The translations under genes and the position numbers were made by a program. Positions 8,968-17,184 of a stretch of DNA of 64,000 nt are shown here, piece after piece. A model generated the notes under the pieces. That model was not told where the DNA came from. It was given only the letters and a program-made list of their open reading frames with translations, and did not search any database. Numbering within the stretch: position 1 is the first letter of the stretch; the number at the start of each line of letters is the position of its first letter. Source of the DNA: Bacillota bacterium (GTDB lineage Bacteria > Bacillota_I > Bacilli_A > RF39 > UBA660); contig JAEWOE010000006.1 of NCBI GenBank assembly GCA_023460995.1, forward strand, positions 744,001-808,000, written 5' to 3'.

Positions 8968-9340
8968 TAATGGAAAAGCTGAATATTTAACTAAATCTAG
9001 TAACTATGTCACTATAATCGATATTACTAAAGAAGATGTGTATTATTTAATTAATACTATTTTAGATAATGAGATTGAAATAGAACTTGAAAATGATACA
9101 GATAAAAAAATATTAAGTGATGTTGAAAAAGTTATTTATACTAATATTAGATTAGAACTTGAAAAAATAGTTGAAAAAAAGGACACTCTAAATAGTTCTA
9201 TTAATGATTTATTCAAAGAAGCTTATACTACTTATAAAGAAGATATTAAGGAAGAAATAATTGCTAGCGAAATGATCATGAAAAGAAAAGAGATTGATGA
9301 GGAAGATAGCAAAGAAATAGAAAAGGTAACCAGCGCTTAA
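8948..9340 (+). CDS. Small partner protein of the PHP-ATPase, unknown family
   Basis: 130 residues, very acidic/lysine-rich and helical in its C-terminal two thirds, with a short beta-like N-terminus. No recognised motif. The ATG at 8948 is preferred over 8942 because AAGGAAG (8934-8940) lies seven bases before it. The gene starts inside the PHP-ATPase gene, so the two are almost certainly translationally coupled, and they share the terminator at 9321. It may be a regulator or antitoxin-like partner of the ATPase; that is inference. Confidence 0.65.
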   Translation: MKVLQVNNGKAEYLTKSSNYVTIIDITKEDVYYLINTILDNEIEIELENDTDKKILSDVEKVIYTNIRLELEKIVEKKDTLNSSINDLFKEAYTTYKEDIKEEIIASEMIMKRKEIDEEDSKEIEKVTSA

Positions 9341-9355
9341 TTGGTTACCTTTTCT
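9321..9355 (+). terminator. Terminator of the PHP-ATPase unit
   Basis: AAAAGGTAACCA (9321-9332) pairs with TGGTTACCTTTT (9342-9353). The left arm overlaps the last codons of the partner gene. Confidence 0.85.
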
Positions 9356-9375
9356 TAAATTTTATATATAATGTG

Positions 9376-9403
9376 TTGATTTAATTTATGTTTGTGGTAT
9401 TAT
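9376..9403 (+). promoter_or_regulatory. Promoter of the HD-domain gene
   Basis: TTGATT (9376-9381), 16-bp spacer, TATTAT (9398-9403). Confidence 0.5.
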
Positions 9404-9424
9404 ATCTCAAGTGGGGTGTTTTTA

Positions 9425-10186
9425 ATGGAATATAATTTTGATAAAGAAGTTAAACTTTTTATGATTTTTGATATATTAGGAGATACTGAAAGAACAGGAC
9501 CTTTATTATGGAAGGTAGATAGAAAAAGATTAGAAGATGTTAAAAATCATGTTGCTGATCTAATTTTTATGGCAAGAATTCTTAAGAAGTATTTTCCTAA
9601 TTATATAAATATGGATATGGTTTATGACTATATATTATGTCATGATATACCAGAAGCTATAACAGGGGATATTACTAAGTTTGAGGGAGTTTCTAACGAA
9701 GAAATTAAATATGTAACAAATATTGCTATAGAATTTTTATCAGATACTTTTAATGACGTAATTGATTTTAAAAAGATACTAAATGGATTTGAGCAAAGAA
9801 TCGATATTGAAGCAAAAATAGTTGTAATGCTAGATAAATTACACTCTTCAACAACGTTTAGTAAATATCAAAGTGAACAAAATATAAATATGGATAATCC
9901 AGATATTATTCCAGAATTAAGAAATAATCCTTTTGTAGCTAAGAAAATATTAGAGGGAAAAGACTTAGCTGATATATTTTTTGAATTCCATTTTAGGGCT
10001 ATTGAAATAACTGATGAAGAATGTGAAAAGTATAAAATTAGTAGAGAAGATGCTAATAAAATAGTTAATGCTATTAAAGCATTTGCTAATGAACTATATG
10101 ATCAAAAAATTCGTGGAACATTATTAGTAGATAAAAATGAATTTCCAAAAGAAGCAATTAAATATAATCGCAATTTAAAACTTTAA
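9425..10186 (+). CDS. HD-domain hydrolase (YfbR-like)
   Basis: Metal-dependent HD phosphohydrolase. The helical HD core is visible as KNHVADLIFMARIL (first histidine) and CHDIPEAITGDITKFEG (HD pair plus the E and D of the YfbR/5'-deoxynucleotidase group), with a further D in MLDKLHS. Substrate is probably a nucleotide, but this cannot be read from the sequence. The ATG at 9425 (253 aa), with a GTGGGG ribosome-binding site, is preferred over 9392, which lies on top of the promoter. The C-terminal ~60 residues are an extra tail without known motif. Confidence 0.75.
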   Translation: MEYNFDKEVKLFMIFDILGDTERTGPLLWKVDRKRLEDVKNHVADLIFMARILKKYFPNYINMDMVYDYILCHDIPEAITGDITKFEGVSNEEIKYVTNIAIEFLSDTFNDVIDFKKILNGFEQRIDIEAKIVVMLDKLHSSTTFSKYQSEQNINMDNPDIIPELRNNPFVAKKILEGKDLADIFFEFHFRAIEITDEECEKYKISREDANKIVNAIKAFANELYDQKIRGTLLVDKNEFPKEAIKYNRNLKL

Positions 10187-10193
10187 AACAATA

Positions 10194-10237
10194 AAAATGA
10201 ACCTCGTTTCTAGAATATAGGAAACGAGGTTCATTTT
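10194..10237. terminator. Strong bidirectional terminator
   Basis: Perfect 17-bp stem, AAAATGAACCTCGTTTC (10194-10210) with its complement at 10221-10237, between convergent genes. Confidence 0.92.
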
Positions 10238-10248
10238 ATTAATATCTT

Positions 10249-10698
10249 TTATAAATAATCTTTTAATTTTCCTATAGTGTCTGTTTGGAATTTAAAGAAA
10301 TCTTTTGCTATTTTTAAAACTTTTTCATCGACTTCGTCTTTATAATCGTTTATTTTCTTTTCCATATCAATACTACCCATAGATATTCCTTTTATTAACA
10401 TATCAGCTATACTAGAATCACTATTATCATCCATTACATTCATTTTGATTCCCATTTTAGCACCCATTTTTTCCATGAAGCCTTCTTCATCTATTGAAAT
10501 GTCATGTTTATTTAAAATCTCTTTAGTATCTTTAAAGAAGCATTGATATTCTTTTAATATATCTTCTGCAAACCCTTTAATTTTATTATCTTTTTCTTTT
10601 AAATCTTTTAATAAACTTTCAATTGTATAAGAAGCCATTCCTGCATCTTGATTAATGTGTTTTAGTAGTTCAAACTTTTCATCATTTTTATCAGCCAT
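10249..10698 (-). CDS. Helical protein of unknown function
   Basis: 149 residues, mostly helical and rich in Lys/Asp/Met. The spacing of the segments ASYTIESLLKDLKEKDNKIKG, FAEDILKEYQCFFKD and a final helix resembles a four-helix bundle (ferritin-like or DUF2383-like), but no metal ligands are clear. The ATG at 10698 (MADKND) follows a GAAAGAGAG ribosome-binding site; the longer reading from a TTG at 10716 is unlikely. Monocistronic. Function unknown. Confidence 0.65.
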   Translation of the reverse strand: MADKNDEKFELLKHINQDAGMASYTIESLLKDLKEKDNKIKGFAEDILKEYQCFFKDTKEILNKHDISIDEEGFMEKMGAKMGIKMNVMDDNSDSSIADMLIKGISMGSIDMEKKINDYKDEVDEKVLKIAKDFFKFQTDTIGKLKDYL

Positions 10699-10816
10699 TT
10701 TATCTCTCTCTTTCAATATTATTATGAATTATTAAAGTTAAGTTTATACAAAAATATGTATTTTCATTTGTAATTATAAAAATATATATCGCATAATATT
10801 TAAAAGGGAGGTATGT

Positions 10817-11269
10817 ATGTACAATAATGGCAATCAATCATTTAATCCAAGAATAGTTACAGACTTTGGACCAAAACCTTTTATAGTTGATATAAATAAA
10901 GCTACAATAAATAATGATACATTTCGTACGGCACTTTGGACGGGTACTCATTTACAACTTACTTTAATGAGTATTCCAGTAGGTGGAGATATAGGATTAG
11001 AAATGCATCCACATGTTGATCAGTTCTTACGTATAGAAGAAGGTCAAGGTTTAGCTCAGATGGGTAATAGTAAAGAAAACCTTTATATAAGTCAGCCTGT
11101 ATATGATGATACAGCTATATTTATTCCTGCTAATACTTGGCATAATGTAATTAATACTGGTAAGACACCACTTAAACTATATTCTATCTATGCACCACCA
11201 AATCATCCATGGGGAACAATCCATCAAACTAAGGCTATTGCTGAGATGGCTGAAGGGCATCATGATTAA
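10817..11269 (+). CDS. Cupin-domain protein
   Basis: 150-residue single-cupin beta-barrel protein. Cupin motif 1 is visible as the HPHVDQFLRIEEGQG region (metal ligands H65, H67-type and E) and motif 2 as the FIPANTWHNVINTG region. The closing PPNHPWGTIHQTK segment is typical of a cupin group common in Firmicutes and archaea whose substrate is unknown. It has a GGGAGG ribosome-binding site and stands alone with its own terminator. The reaction cannot be assigned from sequence. Confidence 0.85.
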   Translation: MYNNGNQSFNPRIVTDFGPKPFIVDINKATINNDTFRTALWTGTHLQLTLMSIPVGGDIGLEMHPHVDQFLRIEEGQGLAQMGNSKENLYISQPVYDDTAIFIPANTWHNVINTGKTPLKLYSIYAPPNHPWGTIHQTKAIAEMAEGHHD

Positions 11270-11286
11270 TAATATTTATATAAAAT

Positions 11287-11311
11287 AAAAAGATAGCGCT
11301 TGCTATCTTTT
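11287..11311. terminator. Bidirectional terminator between cupin gene and cvfB
   Basis: AAAAGATAGC (11287-11296), GCTT-type loop, GCTATCTTTT (11302-11311), between convergent genes. Confidence 0.82.
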
Positions 11312-11312
11312 G

Positions 11313-12173
11313 TTATTTAACTAAATAAGTTTTATCGTCTTTAAATTCGATAATTCTTTTTTTGTATAGACCACCAAGAGCTCTTTTAAATGCTGCTTTA
11401 CTCATATTGAAAGTACTTTCAATCTTTTCAACACTTGTTTTAGCAGTTATATTCATTACACAATCATTATCATTAAGATATTCTAAAATAATATCTGCAT
11501 CTTCTTGCATTAAAGGAACTTTAGAACTAAGTAGGGTACCATTATAATTATTATTCTCGCAAACATTATTAATAGTAACTACTACTTCTTCACCAATACG
11601 GTAGTTTCTTCTTCTATGTTTATAATAAACAAAGATATTATGACCTTCTAAAGTAATTAAGTTTACTCCTTCACTACCATTTTTTAAAACAATAGCATTT
11701 ACTTTATCAAATTTATTTAATGTATTAGCTGGTTTAAACATACCTTTAGCTTCTTCTGGTGTTATTAATTTCGCAATAAGTTGAGTTGGAGTAGCTTTTA
11801 ACTTACAAAGAACAGTATCACCTATAACAGGCCATATTTCTTCATCTAGTGGTAAGTCATCACATGATACAAGTGGATCTTTAAGAACATTATTATCTAT
11901 AAAGATACCTAATCCTTTAATAACATTAGTAACTTTAACAAAACCAGGATTATCTACCATGATAACTGGAGTATTATAGCTCGCTACTAATCTTTTTTTA
12001 GAATCTAATAATATAAAAACATCAACTGTTTCACCAATTTCAAATTCTTTTGTTGTTTGATTAAAAGGAAGTAAAACTTCATTATCAAACTTATTTTTAA
12101 GTGTATATCCTATATCACTTTTATATTTAACTTCTAATGTGTTAATTTCGCCAATTTTAAAATTCATATTCAT
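11313..12173 (-). CDS. cvfB: CvfB-like S1-domain RNA-binding protein
   Basis: 286 residues with the CvfB/YitL architecture: tandem S1-like OB folds (the GYTLKN... and PGFVKVTNVIKGLGIFID segments), a further OB-like domain and a C-terminal winged helix (SVEKIESTFNMSKAAFKRALGGLYKKRIIEF). CvfB proteins bind RNA and influence virulence-factor and post-transcriptional control in staphylococci; the role here is probably general RNA regulation. The first ATG is taken (MNMNF), although the second, two codons later, is equally plausible. Confidence 0.85.
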   Translation of the reverse strand: MNMNFKIGEINTLEVKYKSDIGYTLKNKFDNEVLLPFNQTTKEFEIGETVDVFILLDSKKRLVASYNTPVIMVDNPGFVKVTNVIKGLGIFIDNNVLKDPLVSCDDLPLDEEIWPVIGDTVLCKLKATPTQLIAKLITPEEAKGMFKPANTLNKFDKVNAIVLKNGSEGVNLITLEGHNIFVYYKHRRRNYRIGEEVVVTINNVCENNNYNGTLLSSKVPLMQEDADIILEYLNDNDCVMNITAKTSVEKIESTFNMSKAAFKRALGGLYKKRIIEFKDDKTYLVK

Positions 12174-12365
12174 TTCTCATTTCTTTCACAGTAATTATAT
12201 AGGAAATTTAATCTTTTAGCAATTAATTCTGGTCAAAAAACTATTTTATATATAATAATATGTCCTTATGAATATATATTAAACAATCTTATTAGTTAAA
12301 AATATATAATTTTATTTACTCTATAGGATATTTATGCTAATATATTACACATTTAGGAGGTTCTT

Positions 12366-13049
12366 ATGGATTTAAATAATAAAGATATTAAAGGATTTGA
12401 AGATAAAGATATGTGCTCTAGATGTGGCGGAATGTGCTGTAAGAACTCTGGCTGTAATTATCTTCCAAAAGATTTTCCAAATATGAATTTTGATTACTTA
12501 AAAAGTAGGCTAGATGAAGATAATATATCAATTACATCAACATTTAATTTCTTTTGTAATAATAAAAAAGAAGTAGTTAGTGCCAACCCAATATTACATT
12601 TAAGAGTTAAAAATGTTGGTAAAGGTATAATAGATTTATTTTCTAAAAAGACTTCTTGTTCTGTATTAACAGAAACTGGTTGTCCATACACTCTTGAGAA
12701 AAGACCAAGTGGGGGAGTATATTTAGTACCTAAAACAAATGGTTGTATAAATATCTATCCTGAAAAAAATCAAATAGAGGCCTGGACAAGACATCAAAAA
12801 GTCTTACAAAAATTAGTTAGATATTATACTAATCATTCAGTAGAAGAACAAGTTAAACAGGAAATAATAAATACAACAGCTGATATGTACTTAGAACTAA
12901 AGGCATTAAATGGTAATGCTAATCAAGCATCACAAGAAATTAAAAATATTTTACTTACTCTTAATTACTTATCTTCTTTATATAAAAAAGAGATAGAGTT
13001 AGGTCAAAAAACTGGTGAAGAAAACTATAAAAAAATGACTTTAAAATAA
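12366..13049 (+). CDS. Cysteine-cluster protein, YkgJ-like
   Basis: 227 residues. An N-terminal cysteine cluster, CSRCGGMCCKNSGC (about residues 17-30), resembles the CxxCxxxCC metal or Fe-S-binding motif of the YkgJ/UPF0153 group. Further cysteines occur in NFFCNN, TSCSVLTETGCP and NGCINIYP. Function of the family is uncertain. An ideal TTAGGAGG ribosome-binding site precedes the ATG. Monocistronic, ending at the bidirectional terminator at 13052. Confidence 0.7.
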   Translation: MDLNNKDIKGFEDKDMCSRCGGMCCKNSGCNYLPKDFPNMNFDYLKSRLDEDNISITSTFNFFCNNKKEVVSANPILHLRVKNVGKGIIDLFSKKTSCSVLTETGCPYTLEKRPSGGVYLVPKTNGCINIYPEKNQIEAWTRHQKVLQKLVRYYTNHSVEEQVKQEIINTTADMYLELKALNGNANQASQEIKNILLTLNYLSSLYKKEIELGQKTGEENYKKMTLK

Positions 13050-13051
13050 AT

Positions 13052-13088
13052 AAAAGGATATACATAAACTTTATATGTATATCCTTTT
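13052..13088. terminator. Bidirectional terminator
   Basis: AAAAGGATATACATA (13052-13066) pairs with TATGTATATCCTTTT (13074-13088) between convergent genes. Confidence 0.9.
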
Positions 13089-13096
13089 TATTAATA

Positions 13097-13843
13097 TTAT
13101 TTTTCTATTCTTTCTAAAGAAGAAGGTACACTACCTTTAAATTTAAGTACTCCATTTTGAACAGTTAAACTTTCAAAGTTAGTACCTGTATCAGCATTAA
13201 GTTTAGCTATAAAGTCATTAAGACTACTTTCTATAATATTAATAGCTGAACTTGAACTTGTGTAGTTACTTGGTATTTCAATTCCTTGAACAGTAGCTAA
13301 GTCAATATATATAGTTGAAATATTATTAGTTACAGAACCAGTAAACTTTAAATATATATTAACATTATCTGGTAATAATCCAAGAGCAGGTATTTCATTT
13401 TGAATTTGCTCTCTAGTATATTTACCTCCTAGTACATCATTTAAAAAGTAATCAACATTAGCGGCAGCAGCAACTTCTATAGAGCCATCTTCATTTATTT
13501 TAATTTGAACGTTTTTAAGTGGGTAATAAGATGGTCTATTTTCATTAAAGAAAGCTGTTAATTCTTCACTAGTAAACTCTGTATCTACATTAGTAGGTTC
13601 TCCATATACATAATTATATAAATCAGCTGAATCTCCAGTAGGAGCAGCATCTTTAGTATAATTTAGTTTATCTATAATACTATTATAATCAGTTTGAGTA
13701 TAACGAACTCCTAGACTTCTAGTCCATACAAGTCCTGGAAATATAAAGCCAAGTGCAACAACTACTAATACTAGTACACTTAATGTTATAAGTATACCTT
13801 TTATAAAACCATGTTTCTTTTTTTTATTTATATCTTTTTCCAT
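13097..13843 (-). CDS. Membrane-anchored protein of unknown function
   Basis: 248 residues: a short Lys-rich cytoplasmic N-terminus, one transmembrane helix (about 14-36) and an outer domain with alternating beta-strand patterns and many Asn/Ser/Thr. The repeated theme of a short beta strand plus amphipathic helix (IKINEDGSIEVAAAANVDYFLND, VYLKFTGSV-like) suggests a lipid-binding or YpmS-like beta domain, but I recognise no family. Monocistronic, transcribed toward the terminator at 13052. Confidence 0.65.
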   Translation of the reverse strand: MEKDINKKKKHGFIKGILITLSVLVLVVVALGFIFPGLVWTRSLGVRYTQTDYNSIIDKLNYTKDAAPTGDSADLYNYVYGEPTNVDTEFTSEELTAFFNENRPSYYPLKNVQIKINEDGSIEVAAAANVDYFLNDVLGGKYTREQIQNEIPALGLLPDNVNIYLKFTGSVTNNISTIYIDLATVQGIEIPSNYTSSSSAINIIESSLNDFIAKLNADTGTNFESLTVQNGVLKFKGSVPSSLERIEK

Positions 13844-13996
13844 ATATGTATTCCTCTTCTATTTCTATATTATTTATTATATTACTTAATGATTAAATTA
13901 TCAATAATACTATTTATATTCTTAAGACGAAATTACCATTTATTATGATAAAGCAATGACATGTAAGTAGTTTAAATAGTTGCTTATAAAGTATTA

Positions 13997-14018
13997 AGAT
14001 AGTTATACTATCTTTTTT
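13997..14018 (+). terminator. Orphan terminator-like hairpin in a divergent intergenic region
   Basis: AAGATAGT-TAT-ACTATCTT followed by TTTT, 30 bases before the next gene. No gene upstream on this strand ends here, because the left neighbour is divergent. It may be an attenuator or the end of a short untranslated RNA. Confidence 0.4.
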
Positions 14019-14049
14019 ATGTTATAATCTACCTAATAAAGGTGAAATT

Positions 14050-14325
14050 ATGCAAGAAAATATAACTTTAAAAAAGTATAGATTAATAGATAAAGATGGT
14101 AATGAGTATTTTAGTGATAAGAAAGGTTTATTTGGTGGTAATAAAAGATTAAAAATATATGGTACTCTTAATTGCCCTTCAGCTAATTACTATATATCTA
14201 AAGGACAGTATGTTAAATATAGAGTGTTTTTTGAGGATGAGGAAACTGCAATAAGTGCAGGATATCGCCCATGTGCTAAATGCATGAAGAAACAATATAG
14301 TACTTGGAAATCATCTAATAAATAG
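14050..14325 (+). CDS. Ada-type metal-binding domain protein
   Basis: 91 residues resembling the zinc-binding N-terminal domain of the Ada methylphosphotriester repair protein: a NCPSANYY turn, then FFEDEETAISAGYRPCAKCMK, which closely parallels the Ada AAGFRPCKRC segment. Ada has four zinc cysteines. Here only three are in place (C38-type, and both of PCAKC); the second of the first pair is replaced, so either metal binding is altered or a different ligand is used. There is no methyltransferase or AraC domain. An extended -10 (TGTTATAAT) lies just upstream. Confidence 0.7.
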   Translation: MQENITLKKYRLIDKDGNEYFSDKKGLFGGNKRLKIYGTLNCPSANYYISKGQYVKYRVFFEDEETAISAGYRPCAKCMKKQYSTWKSSNK

Positions 14326-14385
14326 TGTAATTAAGGTTCTTTTATATTAATAGAAATATTATATTTAATTAAGGAGGTCATACTT

Positions 14386-14775
14386 ATGGAAGAAGTAAAA
14401 GAAGATATAATGCTTAAATTTCTTGATGTTATTGTTGGTGAAGTAGGAGAATACGAGATTTTTAATGAAGAGTCTAATTCAATATATTATTTTACTCATG
14501 GTGGTTGTTTTGAATTATATAAAATAGTTGCGCATTTTATACCAAATGTTAAAATGGTAATGCGCAAAGATTATGGACATTGTGCTATTTCATATAATGA
14601 TATTTATTATGATGCAAACGGTATTATTATAGATAGGGAAAATTATATTCCTGCTACAGAAAAAGATTTTAGTATTAATGAAGACTTATTTAGTCCTAAA
14701 ATTAAAGAATTAAAAGCTTCTAGTATAATAAAGAATATTAATGATAATGTTAGTTTAAAAGGTATACTTGATTAG
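14386..14775 (+). CDS. Small protein with a Cys-His-Asp (peptidase-like) pattern
   Basis: 129 residues. The segments HGGCFELYK, DYGHCAISY and YYDANGII place a cysteine, a histidine and an aspartate in the order and spacing seen in papain-like or transglutaminase-like folds, where they form the catalytic triad. I recognise no named family and the activity is inference. AAGGAGG ribosome-binding site. Sits behind the Ada-like gene with its own terminator. Confidence 0.5.
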   Translation: MEEVKEDIMLKFLDVIVGEVGEYEIFNEESNSIYYFTHGGCFELYKIVAHFIPNVKMVMRKDYGHCAISYNDIYYDANGIIIDRENYIPATEKDFSINEDLFSPKIKELKASSIIKNINDNVSLKGILD

Positions 14776-14786
14776 TATACCTTTTT
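14757..14786 (+). terminator. Terminator
   Basis: AAAAGGTATAC (14757-14767) pairs with GTATACCTTTT (14774-14784), then T-run. The stem overlaps the end of the preceding gene. Confidence 0.85.
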
Positions 14787-15108
14787 TATATAATATATAT
14801 TGTATTTTTAATGTAACTGCTGAATTATAATGTTTGTTAATTACTTATTAGGAGAAAATGAAATGAGTAAAACTGATTTCAAAAGTGCTTTTATTTTACA
14901 AAACACTAGTTTTAAGTCAAAAAAAAGGAGGTAGAATCATCAACTTCCTTTAAAAAACTAAATTTTATATTTCACAAATCATTTTTGGTTTACTTTAGGT
15001 TAACACTTTTTTGATGCTTTCCTTGTTTATTAATAAAGTTTCTTGTAATAGTTAATTAACTATTATATAATTAAAAATGAATTAATATAATTTATTTATG
15101 GAGGAATT
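14787..15108 (+). other. Intergenic region before the ABC-2 exporter operon
   Basis: About 320 bp without a gene of recognised type. It holds a 23-codon open frame (14863-14934, listed separately) preceded by AGGAG, several TTAATTAACTATTATATAATT-like AT-rich inverted stretches near 15050, and the GGAGG of the exporter operon. No clear promoter of high quality is visible. Confidence 0.5.
14863..14934 (+). CDS. Possible short cationic peptide, 23 aa
   Basis: ATG at 14863 with TTAGGAG 8-12 bases upstream opens a 23-codon frame ending in TAG. The peptide begins MSKTDFKSAF and ends FKSKKRR, so it is strongly basic. Position directly before a three-gene ABC-2 exporter fits a bacteriocin-like or leader peptide, but a frame of this length can arise by chance and no family is recognised. 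Confidence 0.25.
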   Translation: MSKTDFKSAFILQNTSFKSKKRR

Positions 15109-16047
15109 ATGAAAAAAGTTATAGAAGTAAAGAACTTAGAGAAAAGTTATAAAAAACTAAAAGCTCTAGATGGAATATCTTTTGATGTAAATGAAGGGGA
15201 GATATTAGGTTTATTAGGACCTAATGGTAGTGGTAAATCTACTACTATAAATTGTCTGCTTTCATTACTTAATTTTGATAATGGTACAATTAAAATATTT
15301 GGTAAAGAAATGCAACCTGATGCTTATGATATAAAGAAAAAAATAGGGGTAGTATTTCAAGATGTAGCTGTATTTGATGAGTTATCTGTTTATGAGAATG
15401 TAGATTATTTTTGTGGTCTATATATTACTGACAAGAAAGAAAGAAAACAGTATGTTGAAGATGCTCTTAATTTAGTGTCTTTAAATGAATTTAAAACATT
15501 TAAACCTAAACAATTATCAGGTGGACTTTTAAGAAGATTAAATATAGCGTGTGGTATATCTCACAAACCAAGTTTAATTTTCTTAGATGAACCAACGGTA
15601 GCAGTTGATCCACAAAGTAGAAATAATATTCTAGAGGGTATTAAAAAGTTAAACAGTATGGGTGCAACAGTTGTTTATACAACACATTATATGGAAGAAG
15701 TAGAACAACTTTGTAATCAAATTATTATTATTGATAAGGGTAAAATAATTGCTGAAGGAACTAAAGAAGAATTAAAACAAATAGTAGATATAGAAGAAAA
15801 AGTTACAGTAGAATCAGATAATATGACTGAGGAATTTTTAGAAAAGTTAAGAAAATTAAAAGTAGTAGATGAAGTTTGTTATGATGGAAAAGTTTTATAT
15901 GTAACTTATAAAAATGGCAAAAATAATCTAAATAATTTAATTGACTTAATGAAAGAAAATGCAATAAATTATAGTACTTTATTTACAGAACTTCCTACAT
16001 TAAACGATGTTTTTCTAGAACTTACTGGGAAAGAGTTAAGGGATTAA
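15109..16047 (+). CDS. ABC transporter ATP-binding protein
   Basis: 312-residue ABC-2-type ATPase of the drug/bacteriocin export class. Walker A is GPNGSGKST, the signature is LSGGLLRRL (a common variant of LSGGQ), Walker B is LIFLDEPT, and the switch histidine is in TTHYMEE. A C-terminal ~90-residue accessory domain follows, as in NatA/DrrA/LnrL-like subunits. Start with GGAGG. First gene of an operon with two permeases (3-bp and overlapping junctions), so the complex is probably one ATPase dimer with a permease heterodimer. Confidence 0.92.
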   Translation: MKKVIEVKNLEKSYKKLKALDGISFDVNEGEILGLLGPNGSGKSTTINCLLSLLNFDNGTIKIFGKEMQPDAYDIKKKIGVVFQDVAVFDELSVYENVDYFCGLYITDKKERKQYVEDALNLVSLNEFKTFKPKQLSGGLLRRLNIACGISHKPSLIFLDEPTVAVDPQSRNNILEGIKKLNSMGATVVYTTHYMEEVEQLCNQIIIIDKGKIIAEGTKEELKQIVDIEEKVTVESDNMTEEFLEKLRKLKVVDEVCYDGKVLYVTYKNGKNNLNNLIDLMKENAINYSTLFTELPTLNDVFLELTGKELRD

Positions 16048-16050
16048 AGT

Positions 16051-17184
16051 ATGCATATTTATAAAACAAGACTAAAGGTATTATTAAGATCAAGAGCTCT
16101 AATCTTTTGGACTTTAATATTTCCAATAGTACTGGGTACTTTATTTAATTTAGCTTTTTCAAACATTATGTCTAGTGAAAAGTTTAATCCAATAAAAGTA
16201 GGAATAGTTGAAAATGATAATTACTCTAATTTACATGGCCTAGATACAATGATTGATGGAATATCGCAAGATAATGATGATCAAGTATTAGAAGTTAGTT
16301 ATTATAAAACTGAAGATGAAGTTAAAGAAGCTTTGGAAGCTAATGATATTACAGGTTATTATATTGTAACTGATGATATAAATATAGTTGTTAAGAAAAA
16401 CGGTATGGAAGAAACTATTATGAAATATATAGTTGATAGTTATAATCAAACATACTCTGTAATTACTAATATCATTATGTTTAACGCTGGTCAGTATAAA
16501 GAAGAAATGATAAGTGAACTTAATTCTAATACTAATTATTTTGAAGCAGTTAGTATTGGAAATTTAGATGTAACAGTATTATATTTTTATACTTTAATAG
16601 GTATGGTTTGCTTATATGGTGGTTTTTTTGGAGTTAATGCAGTTAATGAAACGGAAGCTAATTTAAGCAAAAAAGCGGCTAGATTAAGTATAGCTCCAAC
16701 TAATAAGTTAAAGAATTTAATATGTGCTTTATTAGCGGGATTTACTATTCAATTTATAGAAGCTTTATTATTATTTTTATATTTAATATATATTTTAAAT
16801 ATCGACTTTGGAGACCAAATACCATATGTAATTTTAATGTTATTTGTTGGTTCTATGGCTGGTATTACAATGGGAACATTAATTGGCGTTAGTAATAAAA
16901 AAGATGAAAATATGAAGACAGGGATAGTGTTAAGTATAACAATGGCTTGTTCATTTCTAGCAGGAATGATGATGGAAGACATTAAATATATTATTGCTGA
17001 AAAAGCACCACTTCTTGGCAAAATAAACCCAGTTACAATGATAACTGATGGTTTATATTCATTATATTATTATGATAATTTAGATAGATACTTTTATAAT
17101 ATAATATCACTAATTATATTTAGTATTGTTATGATAGCAGGAGCTTATTTATTTATAAGGAGGAAGAAATATGACAGTATTTAG
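16051..17184 (+). CDS. ABC-2 permease subunit 1
   Basis: 377 residues with the ABC-2 layout: one transmembrane helix near the N-terminus (about 17-38), a ~145-residue outer domain, then five helices (~175-370). The 16-kb operon order ATPase-permease-permease resembles the linearmycin-type LnrLMN and other antibiotic or lipid exporters; the substrate is unknown. Stops inside the start of the next permease gene (14-bp overlap), implying coupled translation and equal amounts of the two subunits. Confidence 0.88.
   Translation: MHIYKTRLKVLLRSRALIFWTLIFPIVLGTLFNLAFSNIMSSEKFNPIKVGIVENDNYSNLHGLDTMIDGISQDNDDQVLEVSYYKTEDEVKEALEANDITGYYIVTDDINIVVKKNGMEETIMKYIVDSYNQTYSVITNIIMFNAGQYKEEMISELNSNTNYFEAVSIGNLDVTVLYFYTLIGMVCLYGGFFGVNAVNETEANLSKKAARLSIAPTNKLKNLICALLAGFTIQFIEALLLFLYLIYILNIDFGDQIPYVILMLFVGSMAGITMGTLIGVSNKKDENMKTGIVLSITMACSFLAGMMMEDIKYIIAEKAPLLGKINPVTMITDGLYSLYYYDNLDRYFYNIISLIIFSIVMIAGAYLFIRRKKYDSI

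Noticed and set aside
6658..9340. Direct repeat of the tRNA-Lys end bracketing the PHP-ATPase unit
   Set aside because: No copy of the tRNA-Lys CACCA flank was found after 9340, so tRNA-site integration cannot be shown for this unit.
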